A DNA stretch of 64,000 nt from Kalmusia sp. IMI 367209. Lineage: Eukaryota; Ascomycota; Dothideomycetes; Pleosporales; Didymosphaeriaceae. Every line of letters begins with the position of its first letter. Within the stretch, counting starts at the first letter, position 1. The notes under the pieces were generated by a model. The model searched no databases. It was not told the DNA's origin and worked only from the letters and a program-made list of their open reading frames with translations. Shown here in pieces: positions 46,075 through 57,367 of the stretch. The translations under genes and the position numbers were made by a program. The DNA lies in NCBI GenBank assembly GCA_027946365.1, contig JAPEUQ010000011.1, forward strand, positions 1,240,001 through 1,304,000, written 5' to 3'.

Positions 46075-46623
46075 TGATAAAAGTTGGTTTTTATTTTCTA
46101 CGATTACTCTGTGGTGATGCTTCTGGGCCTTCGTGACAGATTGAGGTTGTGAGTGTCGGGAAACCCGAATAAGGAACAGACAATTTAAGACGTGTCGAAT
46201 CACTGAATCTACTTTAGTATACCTCTGGGTAATTAGAGATGCTTAGGTAGTGGTGCTTTATCCTATTGAAAGGCGAATAAGATCCACTCTAGCTTATAAG
46301 CGGATCGCCGGCATCGGGTCCGGTGAGTCCCCGCGGAACTTGGCCGTGGGGTTTTCCCATCTGCACACGTGATCAAGCTAAACCCAGTAGTCTGAGGTCA
46401 GAGCCAAATGCGGCAAAGTCAATGCATGGGGCCCCGGATAGCATCATGGGACATAAATGGCTAGGCCTTGGTAGATCTCTCTACAATCTTTCTCTTAACA
46501 GGCCCTTGACGTCCAGGATATTCTAGACACTCTCAGAGGTGCTGCGTCTTGATTATTGTCGTTTTCGCTCGTCTCGATTCTGCATACGCCTTGTCATTAG
46601 CTTTTCTGTTACCACTTGTAACA
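46075..46623. promoter_or_regulatory. Shared divergent promoter of hydrolase and MFS genes
   Basis: 549 nt between the two start codons. It contains the double CGG-N7-CCG element at 46321-46346, roughly central, so one regulator could drive both genes. Confidence 0.6.
46321..46346. promoter_or_regulatory. Two abutting CGG-N7-CCG palindromes
   Basis: CGGTGAGTCCCCG at 46321-46333 is followed with no gap by CGGAACTTGGCCG at 46334-46346. The pair is 247 nt upstream of the hydrolase ATG and 278 nt upstream of the MFS ATG. Head-to-tail palindromes of identical spacing are hard to read as chance and suit cooperative binding by a Zn2Cys6 dimer. Confidence 0.55.
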
Positions 46624-48866
46624 ATGACCAGCGATATTAATAAGGCCGAGGTCGAACTAGTGAACGACGCTGCCAACGCAAAAGACATTAGGGCTGGAGC
46701 AATGGGAACGGCCGAGTTGGACAATGCTGTCGGATACAGGGAGTATTTGGAAGGCATGGACCTTGAAGGATCGAATAGAGAAGTCCGTTTCTCCGAGCCC
46801 CTTATTTATATACATTCTATTGACCTCTAAATTCAGATGACTAGACTGAGATGGAAGATCGACTTGATAATTCTTCCCATGTTCCTTATCACGCAGGCTC
46901 TCCAGTTTATGGATAAGACGTCACTAAATTACGCCAACCTATTCGGATATCAAGCAGCTCTGGGACTCGAAGGGAAAGAATTTAATTATCTTTCCGCGAG
47001 TGAGCAATCCGTTTGAATCGATGAATAATTCAGGCTAACAAGAGTTGCTTACAGTGGTTTACGCCGGTTACTTCTTTGGGCAATATCCATGTGGGTGGCT
47101 TATCGGTCGATTTCCAGCGCAAAATGTTTTGGCAATCAGCATTCTGCTATGGGGACTCACTGTCCTCATTACGACTCAGGCTCGAACTTATGCCAGTGCC
47201 CGTATGGCTTCATTACCATGATCTTACTCTAACCTATGAACTGACTTTGATTGGCAGTGGCGGTTAGATGTAACTATGAAATTCACTTTTAAGTATCTTG
47301 CGATATGTTCTAATGCATTTTCAAGTTTTTATGGGTATCTTCGAAGCTGCTGTCACTCCGTAAGTTCTTTTAGCGTAGATTATATCTTAGCAAATACTAA
47401 TGACTTGGTTTTCTAGGGGTCTAACGTTGATGACTGGGTTTTGGTATACGAGACGGGAGATTCCGCTTCGCCAATGCATCTGGTAGTACGTAGTTTGTCT
47501 CCAGTATACTCTAAACTCAGACTGATATAAAAATTCTAAGCTCATCTCTTGGTTGGGGAGGTATCGTAAGTTGGCCGAACAAGCTCGTATACGGGCAGTT
47601 TTTCTGATCTGACGCTGTCTAGATTGGATCTTACATTTCTATGGGAGTTTCCAAGCTTCCTATTGACATGAAGCCTGAAAGGTGGGAGTTGATATTCTTT
47701 ATCGTGAGTCTCTCTAAGACCAATGGGGAGAGCATTGGCTGACCTCGGGTAGCTAGGAGGAGCCACTTGTCTATGGGCCGTTCTTATCTGGTTCTTCATG
47801 GCAGATTCTCCATCCAATGCCCATTTTCTCAATCATCGTGAGAGACTTCTGGCAGTGAAGCGAGTTGCCGGCAATCAAACTGGCATCAAGAACAAGCACT
47901 TTGATAAGGGGCAGGTGCATGCCGGCTTCATGGACCCGAAGACGATCCTCCTCTTTATCGGCGTGTTTGCTGCGTGAGTCAGCTCCTGCCACATTTTCCG
48001 TACCTATTCAGATCAAATGGCTCGACCATGCTAAAAAAAATTATGATGTAGCGCAATTCCTAACGGTGTCGTCAATTCTTTTTCGACTATCATCATCCGC
48101 GATATGGGTTTCAGCACCACCAAAACGACGCAGCTGAAGTCGGTGGGAGATGCAGTACAGATAATTGCCCTACTTATCGGAGGCACCATCATACTGAATG
48201 TGCCTAATTGTATGTTGTTTTTCTCTTGAGATCAATCCGAAATTGCTGATTGAGCATTCTTTAGCGCGTTTGCTGACCGCAACGGCGGCAAACATTGTCT
48301 GCACCGTCTCTGCTGCATGCATGGCCTATCTCCCTCGGTCAAATACTTGGGGTAGGTTGGCCAGTTTTTGGCTTGTAAACTCGCAGTCTGTAGGCTTTAC
48401 CGTTTCCCTGACCACCATATCATCTAATATGGCTGGCTACACCCATCGTTCATTGGCAAGCGCTCTGGTCTTTACAGCGTATTGTTGGGGTAATTTTGCT
48501 GGTAAGTTCAGCTATGCCATATATGTCTTTCGAAAAAAATTTCCATTGACGCTTTTTATTATAGGCCCTTTTGTCGTTGACCCTGCGCAAGCACCAAGGT
48601 ACGAGGGTGCCACGATAGGTCTGTTGGTGGGCTACAGCATCAAATTTGGCTGTCACCTTGGCCTTCTTGGTAAGAAATGACCCAGCAACTGTCTATACCA
48701 ACCTCTAAAAATACTTTCTGACATGATCTTTGTTATAGTCTACATGTTCCTAAGTAATAAGCACCGCGACCACGCGTATGGTCCCTCTAACAAGGAAATA
48801 AGTAACGAAGAAGGGATGCGGGATAAGACGGAGTTTGAAAATAAAGATTTTAGATATGTCTTATAG
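46624..48866 (+). CDS. MFS transporter, ACS family, 13 exons
   Basis: Exons: 46624-46782, 46837-46999, 47055-47201, 47258-47269, 47326-47359, 47417-47485, 47541-47565, 47623-47703, 47753-47973, 48052-48209, 48265-48501, 48565-48669 and 48739-48866, giving 512 residues with all phases closing and no internal stop. Exon 4 is 12 nt and exon 7 is 25 nt. Family signatures: RWKIDLIILPMFLITQALQF, FMDKTSLNYANLFGY, GQYPCGWLIGRFP, MGIFEAAVTPGLTLMTGFWYTRREIPLRQCIWY, GGATCLWAVLIWFFMADSP and AIPNGVVNSFSTIIIRDMGF. This is the Dal5-like anion:cation symporter group, proton-coupled uptake of small organic acids at the plasma membrane. The donor of intron 1 (GTCCGT) is weak; the others are ordinary. It is divergent from the dienelactone hydrolase, which suggests the two handle the same compound. 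Confidence 0.85.
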
Positions 48867-50704
48867 AGTGCTTTCACTAAATATTACTTCAGTCTAGTAC
48901 TTCAAGTGCATGAAACACTCGACTGAATTATAGAACCACGGTTTTTGAATCTATATCTAGAGTAGTAAATTTAAATCCAATTTTCATCTATTTAGAAGCA
49001 CTAATTTCAGCGCTGTTATACGTAGATTTTAAGACGAGTTTTGGTGCAGTCTTGAAGAGCCTTAATTTTTTTTCTGATTTCTATTTTTTAAGGTATGCTC
49101 GGATACTTCATGACGTTAAAAACCCCTACTAGAATGGCTTCTATTCTGTTAAAAATTCTAAATGAGTAATGATCGCATCTGAACTTGCTTGATTAAGGCC
49201 AGAGACACCGCTGAACATCGCCCAAGCTAAGTAAAGACTAGCTTGGATCCCTTCTTTAGTCCATGGAAAATGGTATGTACTACAGCTTTCATCTCGCTGC
49301 CTGTGTTATCCGAATTCTTGGTGCCCAAATTTCACCATAGTGCGGATGTGAGCCGCCGGCTATCAAAAGCCTGATCCGCCTCCCTTTCACAAATCTGTGC
49401 GCGCCCAAGACAAAGATAGCTTGATCAGTTCTGCCCCAAGTTCCGAGTCCAATCCTTGTCAGACCTCTGCTATGTTATAGTATCTGCCTTTTTCGTCGAC
49501 TTCGCTGATACGAACAAAGAGATCGGCGTAGAGTACATCGGTAGTGTGGCTGAGTTCGACGATCGGCTCACCGATCGTTTCAATCTACTACAAGTTCGAT
49601 ACGCGAGAGGTTCTCGACCATAATGGGCACACGCAGTGTTTGAATTCTGTAGTTCCATGTTTCCGCAGAGAGACCGAATTGCCAAGTCAACACGCGTTCG
49701 AGAAGAGATCCGATGAAGCGTCTTATCCATATACTTGCTGTGTTTGCCATGTCTTGGATGAGATGTAATCTGCGTCTATGGGAACGCGATGTCCGGCGGG
49801 GTCCAGCGCTTGATGCACACTGATGCAGGAAGTAGATGTGGATTGCGCACTAACCCCAAATCACACCACCGCCCCACATCGTATCATCCGAAATGAAAGT
49901 GTACAATGAGTCGGCGGAATTTTTTGCCCTTTTGAAAGTGTCCATAAGTAGTCGTGTAATGACTAACGAGGACACGTTTCTGAGAGTGAAGGTAGACGTT
50001 GGCGTGCAGTGTTGCCGCACTGCGTTCTATTGCCTTTCTCTCCTTCCCTCCCCTCCCAAGAGTGGTCGATGAAGGTGGCCTTACCGTAGGAACTCTTTGA
50101 TTTGGTGCATGTGTAAAGGCTCGCTTAGATGGTCTTATTAGATCAATTAGATAAGCCTGCTACAGCGTAAACCCTTTTTTTTCATCATCTTGTACACGTC
50201 TTTATGAGTCACAAAGTAGGAGAAGAAACGCTGCCATCCTATCGTCTACTATTCCTTTTAGCTACCTACAACTTCCACTGCAATTCTAGTACAACGATGA
50301 CTAATGGGTAAATTGATAAGGCTTGTGCAAGTATTAATGCTAATTGATACTACTCGGTATACTATATGACCTCTTGCCAAACTCTACGGATCGAGAAGAC
50401 GTCAAGAACTAAACCAGCAATAACTAATCTTATCATCAGCCTCGTTCGCTGTTGCACATCCCATGTTACTTACTTCTCTGGATGCTACTCCTCCGCTAAT
50501 ACATGTCTCCTACTCGTCACAAACACGGAGTTATGTCGCGATATTCTACCCTTGATTACCTCTGTCCCCGAATTTACATGATCTTTGATGTCTAATGAGG
50601 CAAATATAGGCAAATAAATTAGGGTTACGTCCTTTTATCAGTAGAAGGGGCTACCGACCTTTATCCTTATGATCTATTCCCTCGTCCTTGAGGGTCCCAC
50701 CTTC
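48867..50704. other. Gene-poor intergenic stretch
   Basis: Apart from the hydrolase remnant at about 49330-49770 I see no gene. The region left of it is notably T/A-rich, with several homopolymer runs near 49065-49090. Confidence 0.5.
49330..49770 (-). pseudogene. Remnant of a CocE/NonD-type hydrolase
   Basis: One minus-strand frame reads IETIGEPIVELSHTTDVLYA and DLFVRISEVDEKGRYYNIAEV, interrupted by stops on both sides (two stops just before, TGA just after, more near the end). The pattern, a beta strand followed by a DLFVRISEVDxxGR block and SYNIxEx, is that of the C-terminal beta-sandwich of CocE/NonD acyl esterases (X-Pro dipeptidyl-peptidase C-terminal-like). No catalytic domain is left. 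The match is from memory of the family and is moderate. Confidence 0.5.
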
Positions 50705-53104
50705 TTATTCTGAATCCTCGTCTTCCAAGTTCAAGATCTCACCCTGTACATCTTCATGTTCTGAAATGTACCTGATTTCTTGAGCTCTCTGCTGCTTTGC
50801 CACGCCGTCGGGATCCACATTCTTTGCATCCTGCAAAAAGTTTGCCCATATCGCGCTCAGATCCCCTTGTGCTTCCCAAAGCGCATTATACCATTCCTCA
50901 TTATCTTGATGAATGTGTTCATAGTCCTTTTGCAGGCGAAGTTTCCTCCGCAATCGCCTACCCCCTAATTCGATCCTGAGCTTGCACTTCAAAATTCTTG
51001 CCTCTTGTTCGAGGGATTGCATCATGGCGTCTTTCTCCAAAGCGCGTCTAGAGTGTGGAACACAAATTAGTCACTGGTCACAAGATATAGCTCAATAGAG
51101 ACAAAGACCGGTTGTCAGAAGTGCTTGAAAGTTGGGAGGATTCATGCTCTATTCTTCCATAACTCACCTCAATTGACGGCGCCCGTGACTGGCTAGAATC
51201 TCATGGTTGACCTCCCTATATCTGGGTTGCGATTTTCGATAAAAGATCGGCCTTCTGTATCTCTCCATGGTGGTTTCCCTCAAATGCTCATATATACTTG
51301 CAATTACTGCATTTATATCCTTAATTGATTGTTCTGTCATCTTTTTAATAGTGCATTCGCCCCCTTCATGGTGGTGGTATTCAAAGCAGAAATCTCTCTT
51401 CCGGCTCCCATGTAAAAAAACTTCATTCTTTTGATTAAGGGGCTTCCTTGTATCAATCTGTGCTGTTGCTATAGGGCCAAATTCCTCCCAGTTGATATCT
51501 TTGTTGTTGCCCCGATCGAATCCGTTCATCATATCTGCCCAGAATCGCAGGAACGTGTCAGATGAATGTGTAGGAAGATTGTAAATATCATCTGCGTTCG
51601 TTAGTGGTGCGAGACGCTCCTTGGATACGCGAATTGAGGATCTTCCTTGGTCCGTGATTTCCTCGTACAACCAATGCATGCGGCTAATCGTAAGGTCTTT
51701 GACATGGTCACATCCTAACTCAAGCGCAAGCCGGAACAAATCAAAGGAATCCTGCATATTCCATCCAAGAACCATGAAGTCGTAGTCTTCACCGTATTCC
51801 CAGTCATTATGTACAATGCGAAACTCGTCTGGATACCTAAGCGGGTCCGTCAAGTCGGTATCGTAGAAGTTGAAAAGCATGCCTGGCAGCCGGTCGCGTA
51901 ATATCGGGGAGATGCATTCAATGAATGCTCGAAGGATATACTCGGGATATAGACCTTGTAGTGTATATGATTCATTGTCTGTTGTATCTGTAAACAGACT
52001 GCAGTGTGTCACTAGTGCGTCCTTGCGGATAGTCTCCATCGAGCTTTCGCCGATAAGTGTGAATAGAGTCACATCGCCTATCCGATTAGCCATGGCACAA
52101 AACTTGTCCATCTCAGTAGTACTAATTTAATTTAGTATGGAAATAGCTGAGTAATACGCAGTCCTTACATGTTTTCGGCATTAGAATCCATGTCACGGTG
52201 GAGAAGTTCTGGACCAGAGGGTTTCCTAAGATCGACAGGAATATCAAATTGGTCATATCCATGGTTTAGTATGTCGTTCGGATCGCCCAGCGATGTATCG
52301 TAGAGATCCTCTTCAGCACTGTCGGGAATGACTGGTGGGACGACTTTGGTAGGCTTCTTCGGTCGACCAGGCCTACGCTTAGTGGATGACCTATCAAGTC
52401 TCGTGTCAGCTATGGAGCCGGGAATAATTCTCTCCACTGATAAAAAGATCTTTGGTGAATTGAACTCACCCTGCGGCATCTTTTACAGGAGCTGCGTGGT
52501 CTGCTCGTCTTGACGCTGGATCAATCAGAGGGTAATTAGCCTTACTTTTGTTACAAGCCTTCGCCAATTTTCTCTCATCTGGATGCAATAGTTCCCATGG
52601 CCGACGAGCGCTCTGCTCTTGAAACCATGTCCTAGCATCTCGCATATATTTCTTAGACACATTGGCTCTTTTTGCTGCATCACTAGTGTTCTCATCTCCC
52701 GTGTTCCTGTGGTCCTCCCAGCCTTCGTCAGCGCGAGCATGGAAATAATCTATAAGTTCCCCCCATTTCATATTATGATAGAGCTTATACTCAATGAGTC
52801 GTAGCCGATTGAGGGGAAGAGTGCTTTGCCCATCTGTCTGAATGGGACGATTTGAAGGAACATCGGCCAAGCCTCTATCTGGCTCAATGGGCTCTACGGC
52901 TTTTATTTTGGCTGGTATTTTCTGCTTCTTTTTGTTTTTCGTCTTCCGTTTCGTTGAGGCCGGCTCAGAGGCTTCACTATCGATGGCTTCATCACCGCTT
53001 TGATTGCCAGGCCTATGGCTGTCGTCGTCCCCGGTCCCCTCACTCTCTTCGGGATCTGGTTCTGAATCCTTGGTATTCTTCGTTTTACTACGAGTTATAA
53101 CCAT
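50705..53104 (-). CDS. AT-hook protein with possible BTB-like region
   Basis: Four exons, 52470-53104, 52169-52390, 51168-52121 and 50705-51047, give 717 residues; introns are 79, 47 and 120 nt and phases close. The N-terminal 90 residues are acidic then Lys-rich (KRKTKNKKKQKIPAK). At about 217-225 lies RRPGRPKKP, a canonical AT-hook core, placed exactly at the exon 1/2 junction. After an acidic linker, the stretch from about residue 290 (VTLFTLIGESSMETIRKDAL, then HCSLFTDTTDNESYTL and YILRAFIECI) has the look of the degenerate BTB/POZ domains common in fungi. The C-terminus is basic and helical (EQEARILKCKLRIELGGRRLRRKLR). Probably a nuclear DNA-binding protein; function unknown. The BTB reading is tentative. 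Confidence 0.65.
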
Positions 53105-54247
<1,143 letters not shown>

Positions 54248-55840
54248 CTAGTCTCCCTTTTTCCCCATCATTGTAGGGCTCGGAAGTTTCCTACCCGACC
54301 AGGTCATGTCCCAAAAAGTAAACGCAGTATACACCTTGAGTAGCGAGTGCCTATACGCAAACATCGGATATGCTGGGATCGGGAAGAAGTACAAAAAGAA
54401 ATCCTGGGGATACTTCCAAAACCAGGGCGCCGTCTTAATCAACTTCGTCGCCCAGATGAACGCGATTATGCCGGCGATCAACATTCCGCGATGCTCGGAG
54501 CTTGCGTAGAAGTGCGTGTGTATAAGTGTGATAATAAGAAGCGGATCCCAGAATAAAGCGGCGTTGTAGAGCCAGGGAAGATACGTAGTCCACACTGTGA
54601 CCGGCCACTTCCACCAAATAGTGCGGTCAGTGAAAAGGGCGATAGGATTTTGTCGGAATGTAGTGCGGCTCCATCGCTCGCACTGCGAGATGAACCGATT
54701 GCCACCTTCCTTGCCCAGTACCGTCGTCATGGTCGCTTCCTCAGTAGCCTGGAACTTAATCGACCAACCATGATTAATGACCCAGCGTGTGAGAAAGCTA
54801 TCATCATCAGCGACGACGGGACCAAAGCCGCCAAAAAACCACGGGATCACGTACTCGTTGGTGAACTCGCGTTGAAAACGTGTGTCCTTAATGATGGGTG
54901 AGCGGATCAGTGACGTGCGGCCAGAGACGCAGAAAATACCACCATCAGCTGCGTTAGTTGCTTGGGCTTCAAAATTATGGCGTACTAGGTATAGAGCGCC
55001 CATGGTATTCCAGAAACCAAAGCAGTAATTCTGACATGCATTTTGGAACCAAGTCAGCGATGTGTCGGTTGCGCGAGGGAGGCGTTTAACCCATTTGCGT
55101 GTGCCGACGAAACCTACCTTTTCATTTGCGAAGGCGGGAAGCGTCGCGGAGAGGAAGTTCGGGTGCCAGATGGCAGAGTCGTCGGCAAAGACTGTGATTT
55201 CAGTGGTGACGGCTTGCAAGGCTTTAACAACTTGTTCGCGTTTGTTAGAGATGTTAGCATTAATGACTTCGATTTCTGTCTGGCGAAAGCGCTTTGGTAT
55301 ATTTCGCTCCTTTAGGTACGTAGCATTGTCATCCTCAAGATCTTGGACAATTTGAGTGAGTGCGGCCAAAACTTTTTGTTTTGCCTCGTCCGTGACCGTA
55401 GAAAAAATGAGATGAGAGGGTTGGTTGTAAAGGATGCCCGTCACCATATCGGCGAACGCCCCATTACTCTCGGTACCTACAGTTGGAACGATGACCGTAC
55501 AATCGACTGACGAAAGAGTGAAGTCATAGGGTGCTACAGCGGGGCGATATTGGAACCAAAACCAGACGTTGATGACGGTCTTGTAGTAGCGAAAAATGAT
55601 GAGAAAAATCAAAAAGATCAATATGGGGTCGCGGTGGTTGTCAGCTATTTTCGAAACAATGAGTAGAAGGATGGACAACCACATGTGACTCGACATCTTG
55701 AGAGATGATACGAATGAAGGTGCATCTGGACGCTTGCGCAAGTCGAGAATCAGAAACAAAACCCAGAGAAACATCGCCCATACGCTCCAGGCTGCAAAGG
55801 TGGTAGTCAAGGTACGATTAGCTTGATAACAAGGAGACAT
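54248..55840 (-). CDS. Family 2 glycosyltransferase (fungal GT2/Cps1-like)
   Basis: A single exon encodes 530 residues from the ATG at 55840; an upstream ATG at 56026 would add 62 residues of low plausibility. Two N-terminal helices (TTTFAAWSVWAMFLWVLFLI and HMWLSILLLIVSKI) and one more precede the catalytic domain. GT2 processive-synthase motifs are present: DCTVIVPTVG, the first Asp pair in TVFADDSAIWHP, VSGRTSLIR, the acceptor motif ADDDSFLTRW, and QxxRW as QCERW. Several helices follow. This matches the single-copy fungal GT2 described in Zymoseptoria tritici and Fusarium graminearum as needed for hyphal growth on solid surfaces and plant infection (established for those species). The product polysaccharide is unknown. 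Membrane-bound, probably at the hyphal surface. Confidence 0.88.
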   Translation of the reverse strand: MSPCYQANRTLTTTFAAWSVWAMFLWVLFLILDLRKRPDAPSFVSSLKMSSHMWLSILLLIVSKIADNHRDPILIFLIFLIIFRYYKTVINVWFWFQYRPAVAPYDFTLSSVDCTVIVPTVGTESNGAFADMVTGILYNQPSHLIFSTVTDEAKQKVLAALTQIVQDLEDDNATYLKERNIPKRFRQTEIEVINANISNKREQVVKALQAVTTEITVFADDSAIWHPNFLSATLPAFANEKVGFVGTRKWVKRLPRATDTSLTWFQNACQNYCFGFWNTMGALYLVRHNFEAQATNAADGGIFCVSGRTSLIRSPIIKDTRFQREFTNEYVIPWFFGGFGPVVADDDSFLTRWVINHGWSIKFQATEEATMTTVLGKEGGNRFISQCERWSRTTFRQNPIALFTDRTIWWKWPVTVWTTYLPWLYNAALFWDPLLIITLIHTHFYASSEHRGMLIAGIIAFIWATKLIKTAPWFWKYPQDFFLYFFPIPAYPMFAYRHSLLKVYTAFTFWDMTWSGRKLPSPTMMGKKGD

Positions 55841-56572
55841 GTTGGAAAGCAAGTTTGGTTTTTGAAGTATTAGAGGCGTGTTTCTGGAGTTGAGTCGAAT
55901 TCGAGCGTTTGATAATATTGAGTTCAGCGGATCATTCTGCAATATATCATATACGTAGAAGTGAAAGAGCATCAAGCATTCACAAGGAGTTAAACTTGCA
56001 TTGTGCAGAAGAGCTTGATGTTGCATAATGTACGAGTCTTTTGGCTGACAGTTAAATCATCATCATGTGAATATGTGCTGTACAAGTTTAAACATCAACT
56101 TGTGAATAATGCTATAGTTTGCTGGTGAGACAGTGTGATATTACCAACATGTGACTGAAAGTGTTCGTGTACGTGTAGGATTAGGGGTGGGCCGTCGAAG
56201 GGCTAGGTTGGATCAGGGCTGTTCGGAGAGCTTATCAAGTTGGTTGTTGTGAATAGTGTAAATTTTCAATGATAGATTCCGACCAGCGTTATGGCTTTAT
56301 TCATCACTCTAGGGCGTGCAAAGGATAAGCTTCAAATAGCCTTGGCTCGTCGACAAGACAGAAGGGAAATAATACTACGAGTTCCGTACAGCACCTTGTG
56401 CACGTATCGCCAGCAAACGAAAATTCGTCAAACTGGATCTGGATCAAAGAAAGGAAAGTAACCAGTGGAATGGGATATGTAACCTCGAATATGAGACGGC
56501 ATAGAGACGTTGAGACAAAGGACCATCTGAAAAACCAAAGAAGAGAAGGAATGGCGATACCAAGCTTCAAAT
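55841..56572. other. Intergenic region upstream of GT2
   Basis: Promoter of the GT2 gene and 3' region of the next minus-strand gene. No gene seen. Confidence 0.5.
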
Positions 56573-57367
56573 TCAATATCTCCGATAAGCCGAGTTAGCG
56601 ATCGAAGCCGAACAGAACCCGCCCGCTTCATCGTCGTCGTCAAAGTCATCCGAATCCGCACTTTCGTCCGTGTAGTCTGAGTCGCTCGAGATACCAACAA
56701 TTGTTCTGAACTCTGCGGCTTCGATGGGCCGTCCGAACCCAACAGCTAGCTGTAGATCATTTTCGCCCTGAAGTCTGTAATGTTTCCAAGCGTATCCAAC
56801 GTCACTCGGTTCTTGTGGCGCTTCAGGTGAGCCGATGCGACAAGTCACTTTTCTTAGCTCGATAGTGAGGATGACATCTCCATCCAGCTCATTCAAAGAA
56901 ACCCCTGAATCTTTGCGGCGAACTTGTGGTTTGGAAGCTGCAAAATTACCATCTCGATTCGTAAATTTCGGATTGGTAAGCTTTCGGATGGCAGTGACGA
57001 AGTACAGTGGTTGGCGTCGAAGAGCCATCTTATGAAGGAAGGCCTGGCTAGACGCGCGGCGACAGGTGTAACGGAATGCTGAAAGGGAGTCTCTCAATGT
57101 AATATAGGTCATCTGGTCGGCCTTCATATTCACTGAATTCTCGTTCAAAGCGTACGACCGCCCATGCAAGCTTCCAATGAGTCGACCACCATCATCACGG
57201 GCGATGCTCTCTTTAAAGTTCTCCTGAACAGATGGCGCTCTCGTAGGGAGGGTATCGTATTCATTGATAAAGGAGTCGTGGCTTGGGTGGAGTGGGTTTG
57301 TGAGCAGTTGCCCAAGTCTCATGGATCCAGACGCTATAGGCGCTGGCAAGAAAATAGTAGTATCCAT
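56573..57367 (-). CDS. Hypothetical acidic-tailed protein
   Basis: A single exon encodes 264 residues from the ATG at 57367. No signal peptide or membrane helix. The middle contains FRYTCRRASSQAFLHKMALR and LYFVTAIRKLTNP, then an extended segment (DGDVILTIELRKVTCRIG, YAWKHYRLQGENDLQLAVGF) that looks beta-rich. The C-terminus is strongly acidic (SDSDYTDESADSDDFDDDDE). I do not recognise the family. Lack of stops, coherent composition and an ordinary leader support a real gene. It lies upstream of GT2 on the same strand, 732 nt apart; no functional link can be shown. Confidence 0.6.
   Translation of the reverse strand: MDTTIFLPAPIASGSMRLGQLLTNPLHPSHDSFINEYDTLPTRAPSVQENFKESIARDDGGRLIGSLHGRSYALNENSVNMKADQMTYITLRDSLSAFRYTCRRASSQAFLHKMALRRQPLYFVTAIRKLTNPKFTNRDGNFAASKPQVRRKDSGVSLNELDGDVILTIELRKVTCRIGSPEAPQEPSDVGYAWKHYRLQGENDLQLAVGFGRPIEAAEFRTIVGISSDSDYTDESADSDDFDDDDEAGGFCSASIANSAYRRY

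Noticed and set aside
46321..46346. Possibility that the abutting palindromes are a simple GC-rich repeat
   Set aside because: The two 13-mers differ in their spacers, and only the CGG and CCG ends with identical spacing are shared.
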